The position numbers were made by a program, and so were the translations under genes. This document shows, one piece after another, positions 20,268 to 29,478 of a DNA stretch of 64,000 bases; the first letter of the stretch is position 1; each line of letters starts with the position of its first letter. The stretch is from Dokdonella sp. (GTDB lineage: Bacteria; Pseudomonadota; Gammaproteobacteria; Xanthomonadales; Rhodanobacteraceae): NCBI GenBank assembly GCA_023228465.1, contig JALOBC010000015.1:1-64000 (forward strand). The letters are read 5' to 3'. The notes under the pieces are model-generated. The model ran no database searches and was not told where the DNA came from. It was given only the letters and a program-made list of their open reading frames with translations.

Positions 20268-22040
20268 TCAGGTGTTAACGCGGTCCTCGCGCACACCGCG
20301 CTCCAGCCACCACAGCACGCCGACCGCAGCAAGGAACGCGAGGAAGAAGGGCCAGCGCGGCCACGGCCAGATTCTTGTCCCGGCAAGCTTCACGGGCCCG
20401 CCACCGGACACCAGCTCTGCGGTCGCCGCCTGTTGCTCCGCATGCGCGAGCGCAGCAGCCTCGCCGTGATCGCGCACCCATACCGGCACGTCCTCGCCGG
20501 CGCTGGAGAGCACGTGCCAGCCGGCGCTGCGCGGCCACCAGCCGGCGCAGCCCGCCGCGTCCGGGGTCAGCGACTCGGCTGCGCCATTTGCCGGGCGCAC
20601 GCTTGCGTCGGCGGCGAGCGCACACACGCGCACCCGCTCATCGCGCCTGGGGTCGGGCGACAGCTCGGGCAGCGGCCTGCCGCGCGGCCGCGCGATGGCC
20701 TGGAAGACACCGCTCCAGAGCGAGCCGAAGGCCGCGGGACTCCCCGCCAGTTGCAGGCGTTCGCTGTCGGCCAGCAGCCACACGCCGACCCGTCCCTGTC
20801 CGCGGCCACGCAGCCACGCCGCGGTGCCGCCATCGGCCATCCGCAGCAGCGGCGCGACGTCCGCGGCATGTACCGTCCAGGGTAGGCGCGTGAGCGGGAT
20901 GTCGGCGGCCAGCGGTTGGCCGACGAGCGGCGCCGGCGACCCGGGCTTGTCGGCCTGCAGCGGCACGCCGAGTGTGGCCCAGTCATCCACGGCGCGCTTG
21001 TCGGCCTGCAGCGGCACGCCGAGCGTGGCCCAGTCATCCACGGCGCGCTCGACGGCCGCGTCGCCGGCGGCGCCGCGCAGGCGCAGCAACAGGCCCATGC
21101 CGCCACGTACCGCTGCCTCCACACGCGCCCTGGCATCGGCAGCCAGAGCCGACCAGGCGCGCGCGTCGATGATGGCGAGATCGACCTGGGCGAGCGCCGC
21201 GGCGTCGAGCGGCGCGGCGCCTTCGCGCAGGTCGATGCCGGCGCTGAGTGCGACGCGGCTGGCCAGGTCAAGCCCGGCATCCTGCATCCAGCGGCGCAGG
21301 TACTTGAGTTCCGGATCCGGTGCGCCGGCAAGCAGCAGCACGCGCAACGGCGCTCCAGGCAGGGCGGCGATCGGCACTGGCACGTCCTCGACGCGCTCGC
21401 CTGCCGGGTCGAGGATCCGCAGACGAAACAGCGCGGGCCCCGCGGCCTTGGCCAGCGCGGCCAACTGGAAGCGGCCGTCCGCGGAGAGGCTGGCCGACGC
21501 GACCGGCGCGCCGGCGGGGTCGGCAAGTTCCACGCGCCCGCCGGGCGCCCCCTCCACCCGTCCCGTGACCGTCCACGCCTCGCCCGCGCGGACAGCCTGC
21601 GGCGCGGCGAGCTCGACCAGGCCACGCGGAAGCGGCGCCGGCTCGAAACGCCGGACCCGCCCGCGCGCCGCGTCGCGGTCACGTGCAGGCAGACCCAGTC
21701 CCACCACCCACAGGTCACGCGCCTCGGGGAAACGCCGCAGCGCGGTGGCAAGGTCGGGGACCGGTACGGCATTCGCCAGGCGGGGCGCGCCCGGCAGCCG
21801 CACGCGATCGCCCCCGCGCGGCAGGGCATCGCGCTGCACGCGCGTCGCTCCCGGCGTGACGACGATGAGCGAAGCGCCCACGGTCGGCTCGGTCATGGTC
21901 GGTGGAAGCAGCGTCAGGTAGAGCGCGGCGGTGGCGGCGACCAGCAGCGCGGCGCGCGCGATCCGCTGCCGCCCGCGCGTGCACCAGAGCCCGAGCAGCA
22001 GCGCCAGGCCAAGCAGGGCGAGCGTCGCGTCCGCGATCAT
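20268..22040 (-). CDS. Membrane-anchored protein of the MoxR/BatA operon, function unknown
   Basis: A 590-residue protein with two N-terminal membrane helices (LALLGLALLLGLWC and AALLVAATAALYLTLLPP), a large probably periplasmic region and one C-terminal helix (FFLAFLAAVGVLWWLERGV). The central part resembles the glutamine-amidotransferase-like region seen in last genes of Bat-type operons (LRVLLLAGAPDPELKYLRRW, DLAIIDARAW), but no nucleophile is evident. It contains an exact-looking internal tandem repeat of 17 residues (RAVDDWATLGVPLQADK, twice). The start ATG overlaps the upstream gene by 4 bases. Last gene of the five-gene operon. Confidence 0.75.
   Translation of the reverse strand: MIADATLALLGLALLLGLWCTRGRQRIARAALLVAATAALYLTLLPPTMTEPTVGASLIVVTPGATRVQRDALPRGGDRVRLPGAPRLANAVPVPDLATALRRFPEARDLWVVGLGLPARDRDAARGRVRRFEPAPLPRGLVELAAPQAVRAGEAWTVTGRVEGAPGGRVELADPAGAPVASASLSADGRFQLAALAKAAGPALFRLRILDPAGERVEDVPVPIAALPGAPLRVLLLAGAPDPELKYLRRWMQDAGLDLASRVALSAGIDLREGAAPLDAAALAQVDLAIIDARAWSALAADARARVEAAVRGGMGLLLRLRGAAGDAAVERAVDDWATLGVPLQADKRAVDDWATLGVPLQADKPGSPAPLVGQPLAADIPLTRLPWTVHAADVAPLLRMADGGTAAWLRGRGQGRVGVWLLADSERLQLAGSPAAFGSLWSGVFQAIARPRGRPLPELSPDPRRDERVRVCALAADASVRPANGAAESLTPDAAGCAGWWPRSAGWHVLSSAGEDVPVWVRDHGEAAALAHAEQQAATAELVSGGGPVKLAGTRIWPWPRWPFFLAFLAAVGVLWWLERGVREDRVNT
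20946..21047. repeat. In-frame 51-bp tandem duplication
   Basis: Two adjacent 51-base copies (20946-20996 and 20997-21047) differ at one position (T at 20973, C at 21024). The change is synonymous (ACA versus ACG, Thr). The duplication adds 17 residues to the encoded protein and looks recent. Confidence 0.95.
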
Positions 22041-24151
22041 GGGGAAGGCTCCGGCATGCCATGCAGGCGTTCGAGGCGTTCGAGCCAGGCGCGCCCGAGC
22101 GCATCGGGTTCGCGGCGTGGTCCGGTGACGGGCGGCGGTACCGCCAACAAAGGCCACAGGCGGGCGCGCAATTCCCGTCGGCACGCGTTGCAGGCCGGAT
22201 CGGCGCGGGCGCGATCGAGCGCGACCATGGCTTCCAGCGCATCGCCGCGTTCGCGCTGGCGCGCAGCAAGCTGGTCTTCGAGAGCATTCCAGTCGGGTGC
22301 ACCCACGCCGGCCAGCGCCTGCCACGCCTGGCCCAGTGCCTGCGCTCCGCCGGTGGCCGGCGCCAGCGTGCCGCGGACGTCGGCCAGGCCCTCGCGATCG
22401 CCGCTGAGGCGGCGGCTCTCGTCCGGCACCGGCAGCTCGAGCCCCACGCGGGCGAGGTAGATGCGCGAGGCCTGCTGCACCTGCTTGATGAAGTCCAGCG
22501 CGCGGTACTCAAAAGGGAGCGCCAGGGCGGGTTCACCCTGGCGCAGGTGCAGTTCGGCCTGCCACATTTCGGCCAGCGCGGATTTCAGGATCGCCCGGGT
22601 CTGCGGATCGAGCAGGGTCGCCGCCTCGGCGCTGTCATGCGTATGACCGTATTCGGCGAGCACGTCACCGGCGTCGCCCATGCGCGGCGGCGCCGATGGC
22701 TCATGCGTTGCGCCATGCTCATGCGCATCGTGATCCTGAGGACCGCCTTCGCCGCGCTGCCCGGCCGTCTCCGATTCCTCGCCGAGGAACTGGCCATAGC
22801 GCAGGCGCAGGATCTTCTGGTCCACGCCAATGGCGTCGGAGCGGTCGAGAAACCGCTCGGCGCCGAGCGTCGTCCGCGCCGCGACCAGTGCTTCGCTGTC
22901 GATGATGATCTGGCGCTGGCTGCGAAAGTACGCTGGCAGGGTGCGTTGCACCACCCCGTCCAGATCCGCCACATCCGCCGGCGCCGCGGCCGGCCAGCGC
23001 AGGATGAAGCTGGCGCTGCGCGTGATGTTGGGCGCCGGTTCGCGGTTGTCGCGCACCAGCACGCGCACGATCAGATCGTCGCCTTCGGCGAAGTCCAACG
23101 CGGCAAGATCGAGGGTGTGCCGGTAGCGGACGTGCCGCGTGCCGTCCAGGGCAGTGCCGTCCAGGTCAACGGTCTGCGCCCTGACCTGCACGCTGTCACC
23201 GCTGATCTGGGCGAGCTCCACGGCAAGCTGCGCGCCGGCGATGCCGTAGTCGTCCGTTGCCTCGACGTCCAGCGTCCACTCGGTCTGTCCACTCGCCAGC
23301 AGGCTGAGCGTGTGCTCCGGTGCCGACACGCGGACTGTCGGCGCCTGGTCGGCGATGACATCCAGCCGGTGCAATCCGCCTTTCAACGCGGGTGCGCCAG
23401 TCAGTTCGACGCGGTAGAGCGTGGATTCGGCCAACGCCAGCCCGCCGCGCCAGGCGCCATCCCCGCGCTCCAGCGGCACGCGCCGCCCATCGTGCAGCAC
23501 CAGCGCCGCCGCGCGCGGCTCCGGCGCGAAGCGCAGCTGCCAGGTGAGCTGCGCGCCGGCAGGCACCTCGGCGTCCAGCGCCGGAACTTCGCGCGCGCCC
23601 AAACCGGTGTAGGCCGGTGGAACGATGCGCACGCGCGCCTGCACCAGGCGCGTGGCGAGCGTCTCGGCAGGCTGGCCAGCGGCAGACCCTGCGGCCGAGC
23701 GCGGCGCGGGTGCCCACAGCCAACCCGCCAGCAGCACGCCGAGTGCCGCGCCCCAGGCGATCCCCAGCGCGCCGCGCGGCCAGACAGGACGCGCGTCCAC
23801 GCCCTGCTCGGCCAGGCGCCGCTGGAGGCGCTGGCGCTGCAGGCCGGCCAGCGGCGTCAGCCTGCGCGGATCATGCGTAAGCAAGGCGGCGCTGTCTTCC
23901 ATGCGCGGATCGAGGGCATCGAGCCGGCGTGCCAGCCAGGCAGCATCGGTGCTCCGCCAGGTGCGCCAGGCGAGCAGCCCGAGCAAGACCGCGCCGCCGA
24001 ACGCGGCCGCGCAGGCCGCAGCGATGCCGGTCTGGCGCCCGAACAGCGCGACCAGCGCCAGCATCAAGGGCAGCAGCAGCGCGATGCGGATGGCGATACG
24101 GCGCCTGGCCACCGACCGGCGCAGGCGGGTAATGGGTCGATCGACGATCAT
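22037..24151 (-). CDS. DUF4175-like membrane protein with a His-rich insert
   Basis: A 704-residue protein. Two membrane helices lie near residues 20-60 (RIALLLPLMLALVALFG, AAFGGAVLLGLLAWRTW) and another around 130-150. The rest is a long extracytoplasmic region with Ig-like strands (VRIVPPAYTGLGAREVP, TDDYGIAGAQLAVELAQ) and then a helical part (LDPQTRAILKSALAEMWQA). This layout matches the DUF4175-type proteins encoded beside MoxR/DUF58/BatA genes. Around residues 474-505 there is a His/Asp-rich stretch (DHDAHEHGATHE, YGHTHD). It overlaps both neighbours by 4 bases, so the operon is translationally coupled. Confidence 0.75.
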   Translation of the reverse strand: MIVDRPITRLRRSVARRRIAIRIALLLPLMLALVALFGRQTGIAAACAAAFGGAVLLGLLAWRTWRSTDAAWLARRLDALDPRMEDSAALLTHDPRRLTPLAGLQRQRLQRRLAEQGVDARPVWPRGALGIAWGAALGVLLAGWLWAPAPRSAAGSAAGQPAETLATRLVQARVRIVPPAYTGLGAREVPALDAEVPAGAQLTWQLRFAPEPRAAALVLHDGRRVPLERGDGAWRGGLALAESTLYRVELTGAPALKGGLHRLDVIADQAPTVRVSAPEHTLSLLASGQTEWTLDVEATDDYGIAGAQLAVELAQISGDSVQVRAQTVDLDGTALDGTRHVRYRHTLDLAALDFAEGDDLIVRVLVRDNREPAPNITRSASFILRWPAAAPADVADLDGVVQRTLPAYFRSQRQIIIDSEALVAARTTLGAERFLDRSDAIGVDQKILRLRYGQFLGEESETAGQRGEGGPQDHDAHEHGATHEPSAPPRMGDAGDVLAEYGHTHDSAEAATLLDPQTRAILKSALAEMWQAELHLRQGEPALALPFEYRALDFIKQVQQASRIYLARVGLELPVPDESRRLSGDREGLADVRGTLAPATGGAQALGQAWQALAGVGAPDWNALEDQLAARQRERGDALEAMVALDRARADPACNACRRELRARLWPLLAVPPPVTGPRREPDALGRAWLERLERLHGMPEPSP

Positions 24152-25308
24152 CGCGGGGACCTGCGCCAGCCGAGCGCGATCAGTCGCTCCAGCAGGAACG
24201 TTGCGGCGATGAGCGCCACCAGCCAGGCATCCAGCGAATGCACCGAGTGCCTTGGCGGCAAGGCCTCGCCCGCCATGCCCGGATCGAGCGTCGGGCGCAG
24301 CGCCGTCGCGCCCGCCGCTGTCGGCGCCGGCGGCGGGCCCGCCAGCGCTGCGTGCAGGCGCTGCGGGAAATCGGCGTCCAGCAGCGCGGGCAGATCGTGC
24401 GGCGCGAGCGCCCCGGCCAGGGTGACCAGGCGTCCCGCGCCTTGCCGGCTGGCACTGGCGAGCGGGCGGCCATGGGCATCCGGCCACAACGACGCGCCGG
24501 CGGCAGGGCCTGCGCCCACAACCAGCGCGGTGCCGCCCTGCTCCAGCCAGCGGTCCAGCGCCGGCGCTGGCGGCGCCAGCCACACCAGCCAGTCCGCGGT
24601 CGGCGGAACCGCTTGCCCGGCCGGCGCGGCGTCCAGCGTGTAGCGACCCGGTGCAGCCAGGTTCCAGACCGCGACCGCCGCTTCCACATACGTGGCGGAC
24701 GGCGCCTGATCCGGCGCTAGGCGCAGCGCCAGCGTGCGGGGCAGCGCCGGCCCGGGCGGACGCGCGGGCATGCGCCCCGGCACGACGCGCCATTCGACCG
24801 GGCGCACCAGACGCGGGCGTTCGCCATCGAGCCCTTCCACCCGCTCGGGCACGATGACGGTGAGCGGGGTGTCCTTCGCCAGCGTAGCATCGAGTTCGCG
24901 CAGCAGGCTGGCGCTCGCTCCCGCCGATGGCGGCGCACCGGTGCCCAGCGCCGGAAAGCCGGGACTCAGCCAATGCCATTCCCCGTCCGACGCCACCGCG
25001 GCCCGGGCGCCGACCGGATTCACACCCGGGGCGAGGACGATCCACGCGCTTGCCCGGGTGCCGCCGCGCTGCCACACCGGCTGCGCCAGGAGCAGGGCGA
25101 GCAAGGCCAGCAGCAGCAGCCGCACCAGCAGCAGCCAGGGGCGCTGGATGCGTATGCGCCGCTCGGGCCGGGCACGCGGACTGATCCAGCGCAGCGCCGC
25201 AAACTCCACGCGCACGAGTTCCAGGCGCCGCACCAGGTGGATCCACAGCGGCAGCGCCAGCGCTGCCAGCGCAGCCAGTCCCAGGGGCGCAAGCAGCGCG
25301 AGACTCAC
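24148..25308 (-). CDS. BatA-like membrane protein (aerotolerance regulator N-terminal domain)
   Basis: A 386-residue protein. The N-terminus has the BatA signature: helix one (LGLAALAALALPLWIHLVRR), then a basic segment with LRWISPRARPERRIRIQRP, then helix two (LLLVRLLLLALLALLLAQPV). A middle extracytoplasmic part ends in a C-terminal helix (WLVALIAATFLLERLIALGW). The usual VWA metal site (DxSxS) is not evident, so only the membrane anchor is conserved. Bat proteins act with MoxR ATPases in stress tolerance or envelope functions. Coupled by 4-base overlaps to the DUF58 gene before it and the DUF4175-like gene after it. Confidence 0.82.
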   Translation of the reverse strand: MSLALLAPLGLAALAALALPLWIHLVRRLELVRVEFAALRWISPRARPERRIRIQRPWLLLVRLLLLALLALLLAQPVWQRGGTRASAWIVLAPGVNPVGARAAVASDGEWHWLSPGFPALGTGAPPSAGASASLLRELDATLAKDTPLTVIVPERVEGLDGERPRLVRPVEWRVVPGRMPARPPGPALPRTLALRLAPDQAPSATYVEAAVAVWNLAAPGRYTLDAAPAGQAVPPTADWLVWLAPPAPALDRWLEQGGTALVVGAGPAAGASLWPDAHGRPLASASRQGAGRLVTLAGALAPHDLPALLDADFPQRLHAALAGPPPAPTAAGATALRPTLDPGMAGEALPPRHSVHSLDAWLVALIAATFLLERLIALGWRRSPR

Positions 25309-26192
25309 GGCCCACTGCCCCGGTCACCGCCAAACAGCACGCGCAACGGCTCGATCAGGGGCCGGTCGAGCACGTACTCGGCATGCCGGATGCCGGCGGC
25401 GGTGAAACGCTGCGCCAGTCGGGCACGTGCCGCGGCGAAGCGCTCCAGGTAGTCGCGCCGGGCCGCCGCCGCTTCGACGCGCAATTCGCTGCCGGACTCC
25501 GGATCGACGAAGCGGTGGCCACCGGCATAGGGAAAATCCCGCTCACCGGCAGTGAGGAGCTGGATCGACAGCACTTCGCGCCGGGTGGCGGCCAGGCGCA
25601 AGGCAAGTTCGACCATGCTTTTGTCGAAGAAGTCCGAGAGCAGCAGTACCAATGCCGGCGGCAGCATGCGTTCGAGCATCGGCAACAGGCGCGCAGGATC
25701 GGGCAGCGTCGCCGCGGCGTTCAGCCGCTCGAGCGCCAGCAGGACCTGGTCGCGTTGACGCCGGCCGGCATGCGCGGGCAGGAACAGCGGTGCCGCGCCG
25801 CCGACGGCCAGCAATCCGAAGCGGTCACCCTGGCGCAGGGCGAGTTCGATGACGCAAGCGGCAAGCTGCCGCGCAGCCTCCAGTCGCGAAGGCGCCGCCG
25901 GCCCGGCATCGCGCTGGCCCATCGAAGCGCTGGTGTCGATCACCAGCCAGACGCCGAGCGCGCTGTCGCGCTCGGCCTCGCGCACGAAATGCCGGTCCGA
26001 GCGCGCGTAGAGCTTCCAGTCGATGCGACGCGGATCATCACCCGGCTCGTAGGCACGGTATTCGGCGAATTCCAGGCCCGCGCCGCGCACGCGGCTGGCG
26101 TGCTGGCCAAGGCCGGCTGCGCCGCCGCGGCGCGAGGCCAGGCGCAGGTCGCGCAACTGGGCGCGCAAGGCGGGCGTAAGCGGCGCCAGCAC
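25305..26192 (-). CDS. DUF58 / VWA-like protein partner of MoxR
   Basis: A 295-residue soluble protein. It contains the DUF58 hallmark FAEYRAYEPGDDPRRIDWKL and a von Willebrand A-type beginning WLVIDTSASMGQR (a DxSxS metal site), followed by RLEAARQLAACVIELALRQG. Such proteins pair with MoxR AAA+ ATPases and are thought to present or receive client proteins. The GTG at 26192 is chosen as start: it lies 7 bases after the moxR stop codon, with TGAGG as ribosome site. An ATG further upstream would overlap moxR by 38 bases and adds unrelated residues. Confidence 0.9.
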   Translation of the reverse strand: MLAPLTPALRAQLRDLRLASRRGGAAGLGQHASRVRGAGLEFAEYRAYEPGDDPRRIDWKLYARSDRHFVREAERDSALGVWLVIDTSASMGQRDAGPAAPSRLEAARQLAACVIELALRQGDRFGLLAVGGAAPLFLPAHAGRRQRDQVLLALERLNAAATLPDPARLLPMLERMLPPALVLLLSDFFDKSMVELALRLAATRREVLSIQLLTAGERDFPYAGGHRFVDPESGSELRVEAAAARRDYLERFAAARARLAQRFTAAGIRHAEYVLDRPLIEPLRVLFGGDRGSGP

Positions 26193-26199
26193 GGAAGCC

Positions 26200-27201
26200 T
26201 CAGGCCGGGAACGGCACCGCCGCCAACAGCTCGGCAATCACCGCGTCGGTGCTGCGTCCGGCAGCTTCGGCGCTGAAGGACAGCAACAGGCGGTGGCGCA
26301 GGACCGGCGCGGCCAGTGCCTTCAGGTCCACCCGCGTGGCAGCGAGCCGGCCGTGCAGCAGCGCGCGCGCCTTGGCCGCCAGCACCAGCGCCTGGCCGGC
26401 GCGCGGGCCGGCACCCCAGCGCAGCGCTTCGCGCACCGATGCACTGCCGCCCTGCTGCGGCCGGGTGGCACGCACCAGGCGCACGATCCAGGCCAGCAGG
26501 TCCTCGCCCAGGTGCACTTCACGCACCAGGGCCTGCAGGGCAAGCACTTCGGCACCCTCCATCACCGGCTCGATGACCGGCGTGGCGCTGCCGGTGGTCT
26601 GCACCAGGATCGCGCGTTCCTCGGCTTCATCCGGATAATCCACGCGGATGTGCAGCAGAAAGCGGTCCAGCTGCGCCTCCGGCAACGGATAGGTGCCGGC
26701 CTGCTCCAGGGGATTCTGCGTGGCCAGCACGAAGAATGGCTGCGGCAGCACATGCGTGACCCCGGCATAGCTCACGGTGCGTTCCTGCATCGCTTCGAGC
26801 AGCGCCGACTGGGTCTTGGGCGGGGTGCGGTTGAGCTCGTCGGCCAGCAGCAGGTGGGTGAAGACCGGGCCGCGCTGGAACGTGAAGCGGCGCCGGCCGG
26901 TGCCGTGTTCCTCTTCCAGGATTTCGGTGCCGATGATGTCTCCCGGCATCAGGTCCGGCGTGAACTGGATGCGTCGGAAGTCCAGCGCCAGTGCCTGCCC
27001 CAGCGCGCGCACCAGGAGCGTCTTGCCGAGCCCCGGCACACCCTCGATCAGGCAATGGCCGCCGGCGAGGAGCCCGATCAGGAGCTGCTCGACGACCTCG
27101 TCCTGCCCCACCACCACGCGGCCGATGGCTTCGCGCAATGCGCCGAGCTGTTGCAGCCGGGCAGCGAGGGCGGCTTCGGTCGGGGCAGGCATCTGGGCCA
27201 T
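26200..27201 (-). CDS. MoxR-family AAA+ ATPase
   Basis: A 333-residue chaperone-like ATPase. Walker A is EGVPGLGKTLLVRAL, Walker B is HLLLADELNRTPPKTQSAL, sensor 1 is FVLATQNPLEQAGTYPLPEA, and the C-terminal lid is helical. The preceding segment FRRIQFTPDLMPGDIIGTE is a MoxR hallmark. The start MAQMPAPTEAA follows CTGGAGAATGCC; an ATG 13 codons upstream has no similarity. First gene of the five-gene operon. Clients are unknown; the downstream membrane proteins suggest an envelope role. Confidence 0.95.
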   Translation of the reverse strand: MAQMPAPTEAALAARLQQLGALREAIGRVVVGQDEVVEQLLIGLLAGGHCLIEGVPGLGKTLLVRALGQALALDFRRIQFTPDLMPGDIIGTEILEEEHGTGRRRFTFQRGPVFTHLLLADELNRTPPKTQSALLEAMQERTVSYAGVTHVLPQPFFVLATQNPLEQAGTYPLPEAQLDRFLLHIRVDYPDEAEERAILVQTTGSATPVIEPVMEGAEVLALQALVREVHLGEDLLAWIVRLVRATRPQQGGSASVREALRWGAGPRAGQALVLAAKARALLHGRLAATRVDLKALAAPVLRHRLLLSFSAEAAGRSTDAVIAELLAAVPFPA

Positions 27202-27487
27202 GGCATTCTCCAGGGACGGCAGTGGATTGTCCCGGCCCACGCGGCCCGTGACACGTGCGGAATGTCACGCCCGGCATTGACGCGCGGCGGGCGTTTGCCA
27301 CCATCGCCTGCCAGGCCGGTGCGCAAGCCGTCGTGAGGCCGCTCGCCGGACAGCGGTGGACGGCGTCCTGTCACGAGCGCAGCTTGGCCGCCTGATGACC
27401 TGCAGGCAGCAATCGTGGTGAGATAAGGGGGCTGCGCCGATGGCCACGCAGCCACACCACGCGCCGTGAACTTGAGGAGGCTGTTCC

Positions 27488-28486
27488 ATGCAAGCGTTCG
27501 TCGTACCGCTGTTTGCACTGGCGCTGGGCGCCGGCCCGGGCGCCCCGGCTGCCGCGGGAGACTGGGTCCTGGCCAGCGGCACCGGCACCTGTTCCGTTAC
27601 ATCGGTCGATTTTCCCGACGGACCGCGCGGCTTTGCCGCCGGCGCCTTCAATTGTGGCCTGTTGACCATGGACGGTGGCTACAGCTGGACACCGATCGAC
27701 GTGGTCCCCGAGCACGGCCAGAGCCTGGTCTGGGCGCATGCCGCCAGCGCGGACGAACTCTACGCCGCCCGCCTGGGCTTTTACCGCAGTACCGATCGCG
27801 GCGCCAGCTGGGCGCAGGTCGGCCCCTGGGATACGAGCAGCCCGGGGAGCATCTTCGACGTCGCCTTCCTGGCCTCGGGACGGTTGGTCGCGATCAAGGG
27901 CGGCCAGACCTGGACCAGCGACGACCAGGGTGACCACTGGACCCTGCGCTACCCGGGCGAAATGGATCGCAACTTCCACGAGCTGCACTTCCCCGGCAGC
28001 GGCGCCATCGGTTATGCCACTGGCGGCGTGGTGCGCGGCAGCATGGGTAACGGTATCGGCACGGTGCTGCGCACGGCCGATGCGGGGGCGACCTGGACCG
28101 TGCTGGACTTCCCGCACGGCGCGATCACTGCCGCAGACTTCGTCGATAGTGACCACGCCATGGTCGCGGTACAGAACCACTGGACCGGCACGCTGTACGT
28201 GACCAGCGACGGCGCCGCCACCTGGCAGGCGCTGCCCAGCGCGCCACCGGGCTGGATCACCAGCCTCAAGCAACGCAGCGCCAGCCACTGGTATGCGGCC
28301 ACCGCGGACGGCTGCCTGCAAACCAGCCGCAATGGCGGGCACAGCTGGCAGGCGGATTACTGCGATGCGGATTTCCGCGCGCTGGCGTCGATCAACCTGC
28401 GCGGCGGCGCCGCCGTGGCTGCCGGCAATGACGGCCTGGTGCTATATGAGGATCGCATCCTGCGCAGCGGGTTCGAAGGCCCGTGA
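27488..28486 (+). CDS. Secreted BNR/YCF48-like beta-propeller protein
   Basis: A 332-residue exported protein with a short signal peptide (MQAFVVPLFALALGAGPGAPAAA). Repeated blades of the sialidase/BNR type are visible: TMDGGYSWTPID, STDRGASWAQVG, TSDDQGDHWTLR, TADAGATWTVLD, TSDGAATWQALP and SRNGGHSWQADY. This is the Asp-box pattern S-x-D-x-G-x-x-W. Related proteins include photosystem assembly factor Ycf48, but many bacterial members are of unknown function. The C-terminus ends YEDRILRSGFEGP, a motif shared with other secreted proteins in this window. A strong ribosome site (GAGGAGG) sets the start. It lies on the opposite strand to both flanking gene groups. Confidence 0.82.
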   Translation: MQAFVVPLFALALGAGPGAPAAAGDWVLASGTGTCSVTSVDFPDGPRGFAAGAFNCGLLTMDGGYSWTPIDVVPEHGQSLVWAHAASADELYAARLGFYRSTDRGASWAQVGPWDTSSPGSIFDVAFLASGRLVAIKGGQTWTSDDQGDHWTLRYPGEMDRNFHELHFPGSGAIGYATGGVVRGSMGNGIGTVLRTADAGATWTVLDFPHGAITAADFVDSDHAMVAVQNHWTGTLYVTSDGAATWQALPSAPPGWITSLKQRSASHWYAATADGCLQTSRNGGHSWQADYCDADFRALASINLRGGAAVAAGNDGLVLYEDRILRSGFEGP

Positions 28487-28532
28487 GCTGCGCGAGCCGT
28501 GCCGCCGGTCGGTCGCAGGCCGTGGCACCAGC

Positions 28533-29324
28533 CTAGGTGGTCAGCGCGTACATCACGATGTTGACCGCGAACTTCGTGTTGTCCTCGGCGAGGAAGCGCT
28601 TGTTGCGCCAGTCGTAATCCCACTCGCAGCCATAGTCCTTGTTGGAGTAGAGCACGCCGAGGCGGCCGTCGATCTCGATGCCCTTGAGGTAGTCGTGAAC
28701 GAGATCATCGCCCCAGCCGTTGAGCTCGAAGCTGGTTGCCGGCGGGCCGTCGAAGCGGAAGAAGCTGGCGTAGAGCGGGTGGTCGTTGGCCAGCTTGCCG
28801 AGGGCGTCCGGGCCGAAGATCGCGGCCATCTCGCGCTCGTAGGATTTCGCGAACAGGCCGTCGATGTCGTGGTTGCAGTCATCGACCAGCACGAAGCCGC
28901 CGTTCCTGACGTAGCGCTCGAAGTTGCGGCGCTCGTCGGGGTTGAACTCGACCAGCTTGTGGCCGGCGAGGTAGCAGAACGGCGCGGCGAGCATGGCCGG
29001 ATCGGCCAGCGGCAATACACGCTCGACCGGATCAATGCGCAGCGTCGTGTACTGGATCAGCGCGTCGAGCACGTTCGACGGCATGCGCTCGTCGACATCC
29101 CAGTCGCCCGACTCGTACATGAGGCGGGTGAAGTGGAAGTCGTAGGGACCGCCGGGAGCGGGGCTTGTGGCTTGCGAACTGGCAGGCACGGCACCGGCAC
29201 GCCGTGCGGCGGGCGCGAGCAATGCGGCCGCGCCCATCGCGAACGCCGCACGCAGGAACCGGCGCCGCGAGGCGGTGCAGGAAGCAGGTTCCGGGCTAGG
29301 CCGGAATGGCGGCCGAAGCTTCAT
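28533..29324 (-). CDS. Tat-exported DUF4159 protein
   Basis: A 263-residue protein of the DUF4159 family, which has a flavodoxin/GATase-like fold of unknown function. The N-terminus has a twin-arginine signal (SRRRFLRAAFAMGAAALLAP). Conserved segments follow: FHFTRLMYESGDWDVDERMP, VLPLADPAMLAAPFCYLAGH, YVRNGGFVLVDDCNHD and the closing WRNKRFLAEDNTKFAVNIVM. Such genes commonly sit next to moxR/DUF58/bat genes, as here. 154 bases separate it from the upstream tldE-like gene. Confidence 0.85.
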   Translation of the reverse strand: MKLRPPFRPSPEPASCTASRRRFLRAAFAMGAAALLAPAARRAGAVPASSQATSPAPGGPYDFHFTRLMYESGDWDVDERMPSNVLDALIQYTTLRIDPVERVLPLADPAMLAAPFCYLAGHKLVEFNPDERRNFERYVRNGGFVLVDDCNHDIDGLFAKSYEREMAAIFGPDALGKLANDHPLYASFFRFDGPPATSFELNGWGDDLVHDYLKGIEIDGRLGVLYSNKDYGCEWDYDWRNKRFLAEDNTKFAVNIVMYALTT

Positions 29325-29478
29325 CGTTCAGCGTCGCCGGTCGGCCCTGCGTGGCCGACGGGCGCCCGCAGGCAGCCCGGACCCGGCGCCGCCGCGCTGG
29401 CCCATGCCAGCGGGCAGCAGCGCCGAAGTTCGAACGCGTGACCACTGCGGTCCCAAATCCCGACTTGCCAAGCGCCGC

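Noticed and set aside
20946-21047. Possible CRISPR or minisatellite array
   Set aside because: Only two units, no spacers, in frame within a gene; a simple tandem duplication explains it.
22037-25333. A 1098-codon minus-strand frame spanning two genes
   Set aside because: Its first part is a shifted reading of the BatA-like gene. The real gene in this frame begins at 24151.
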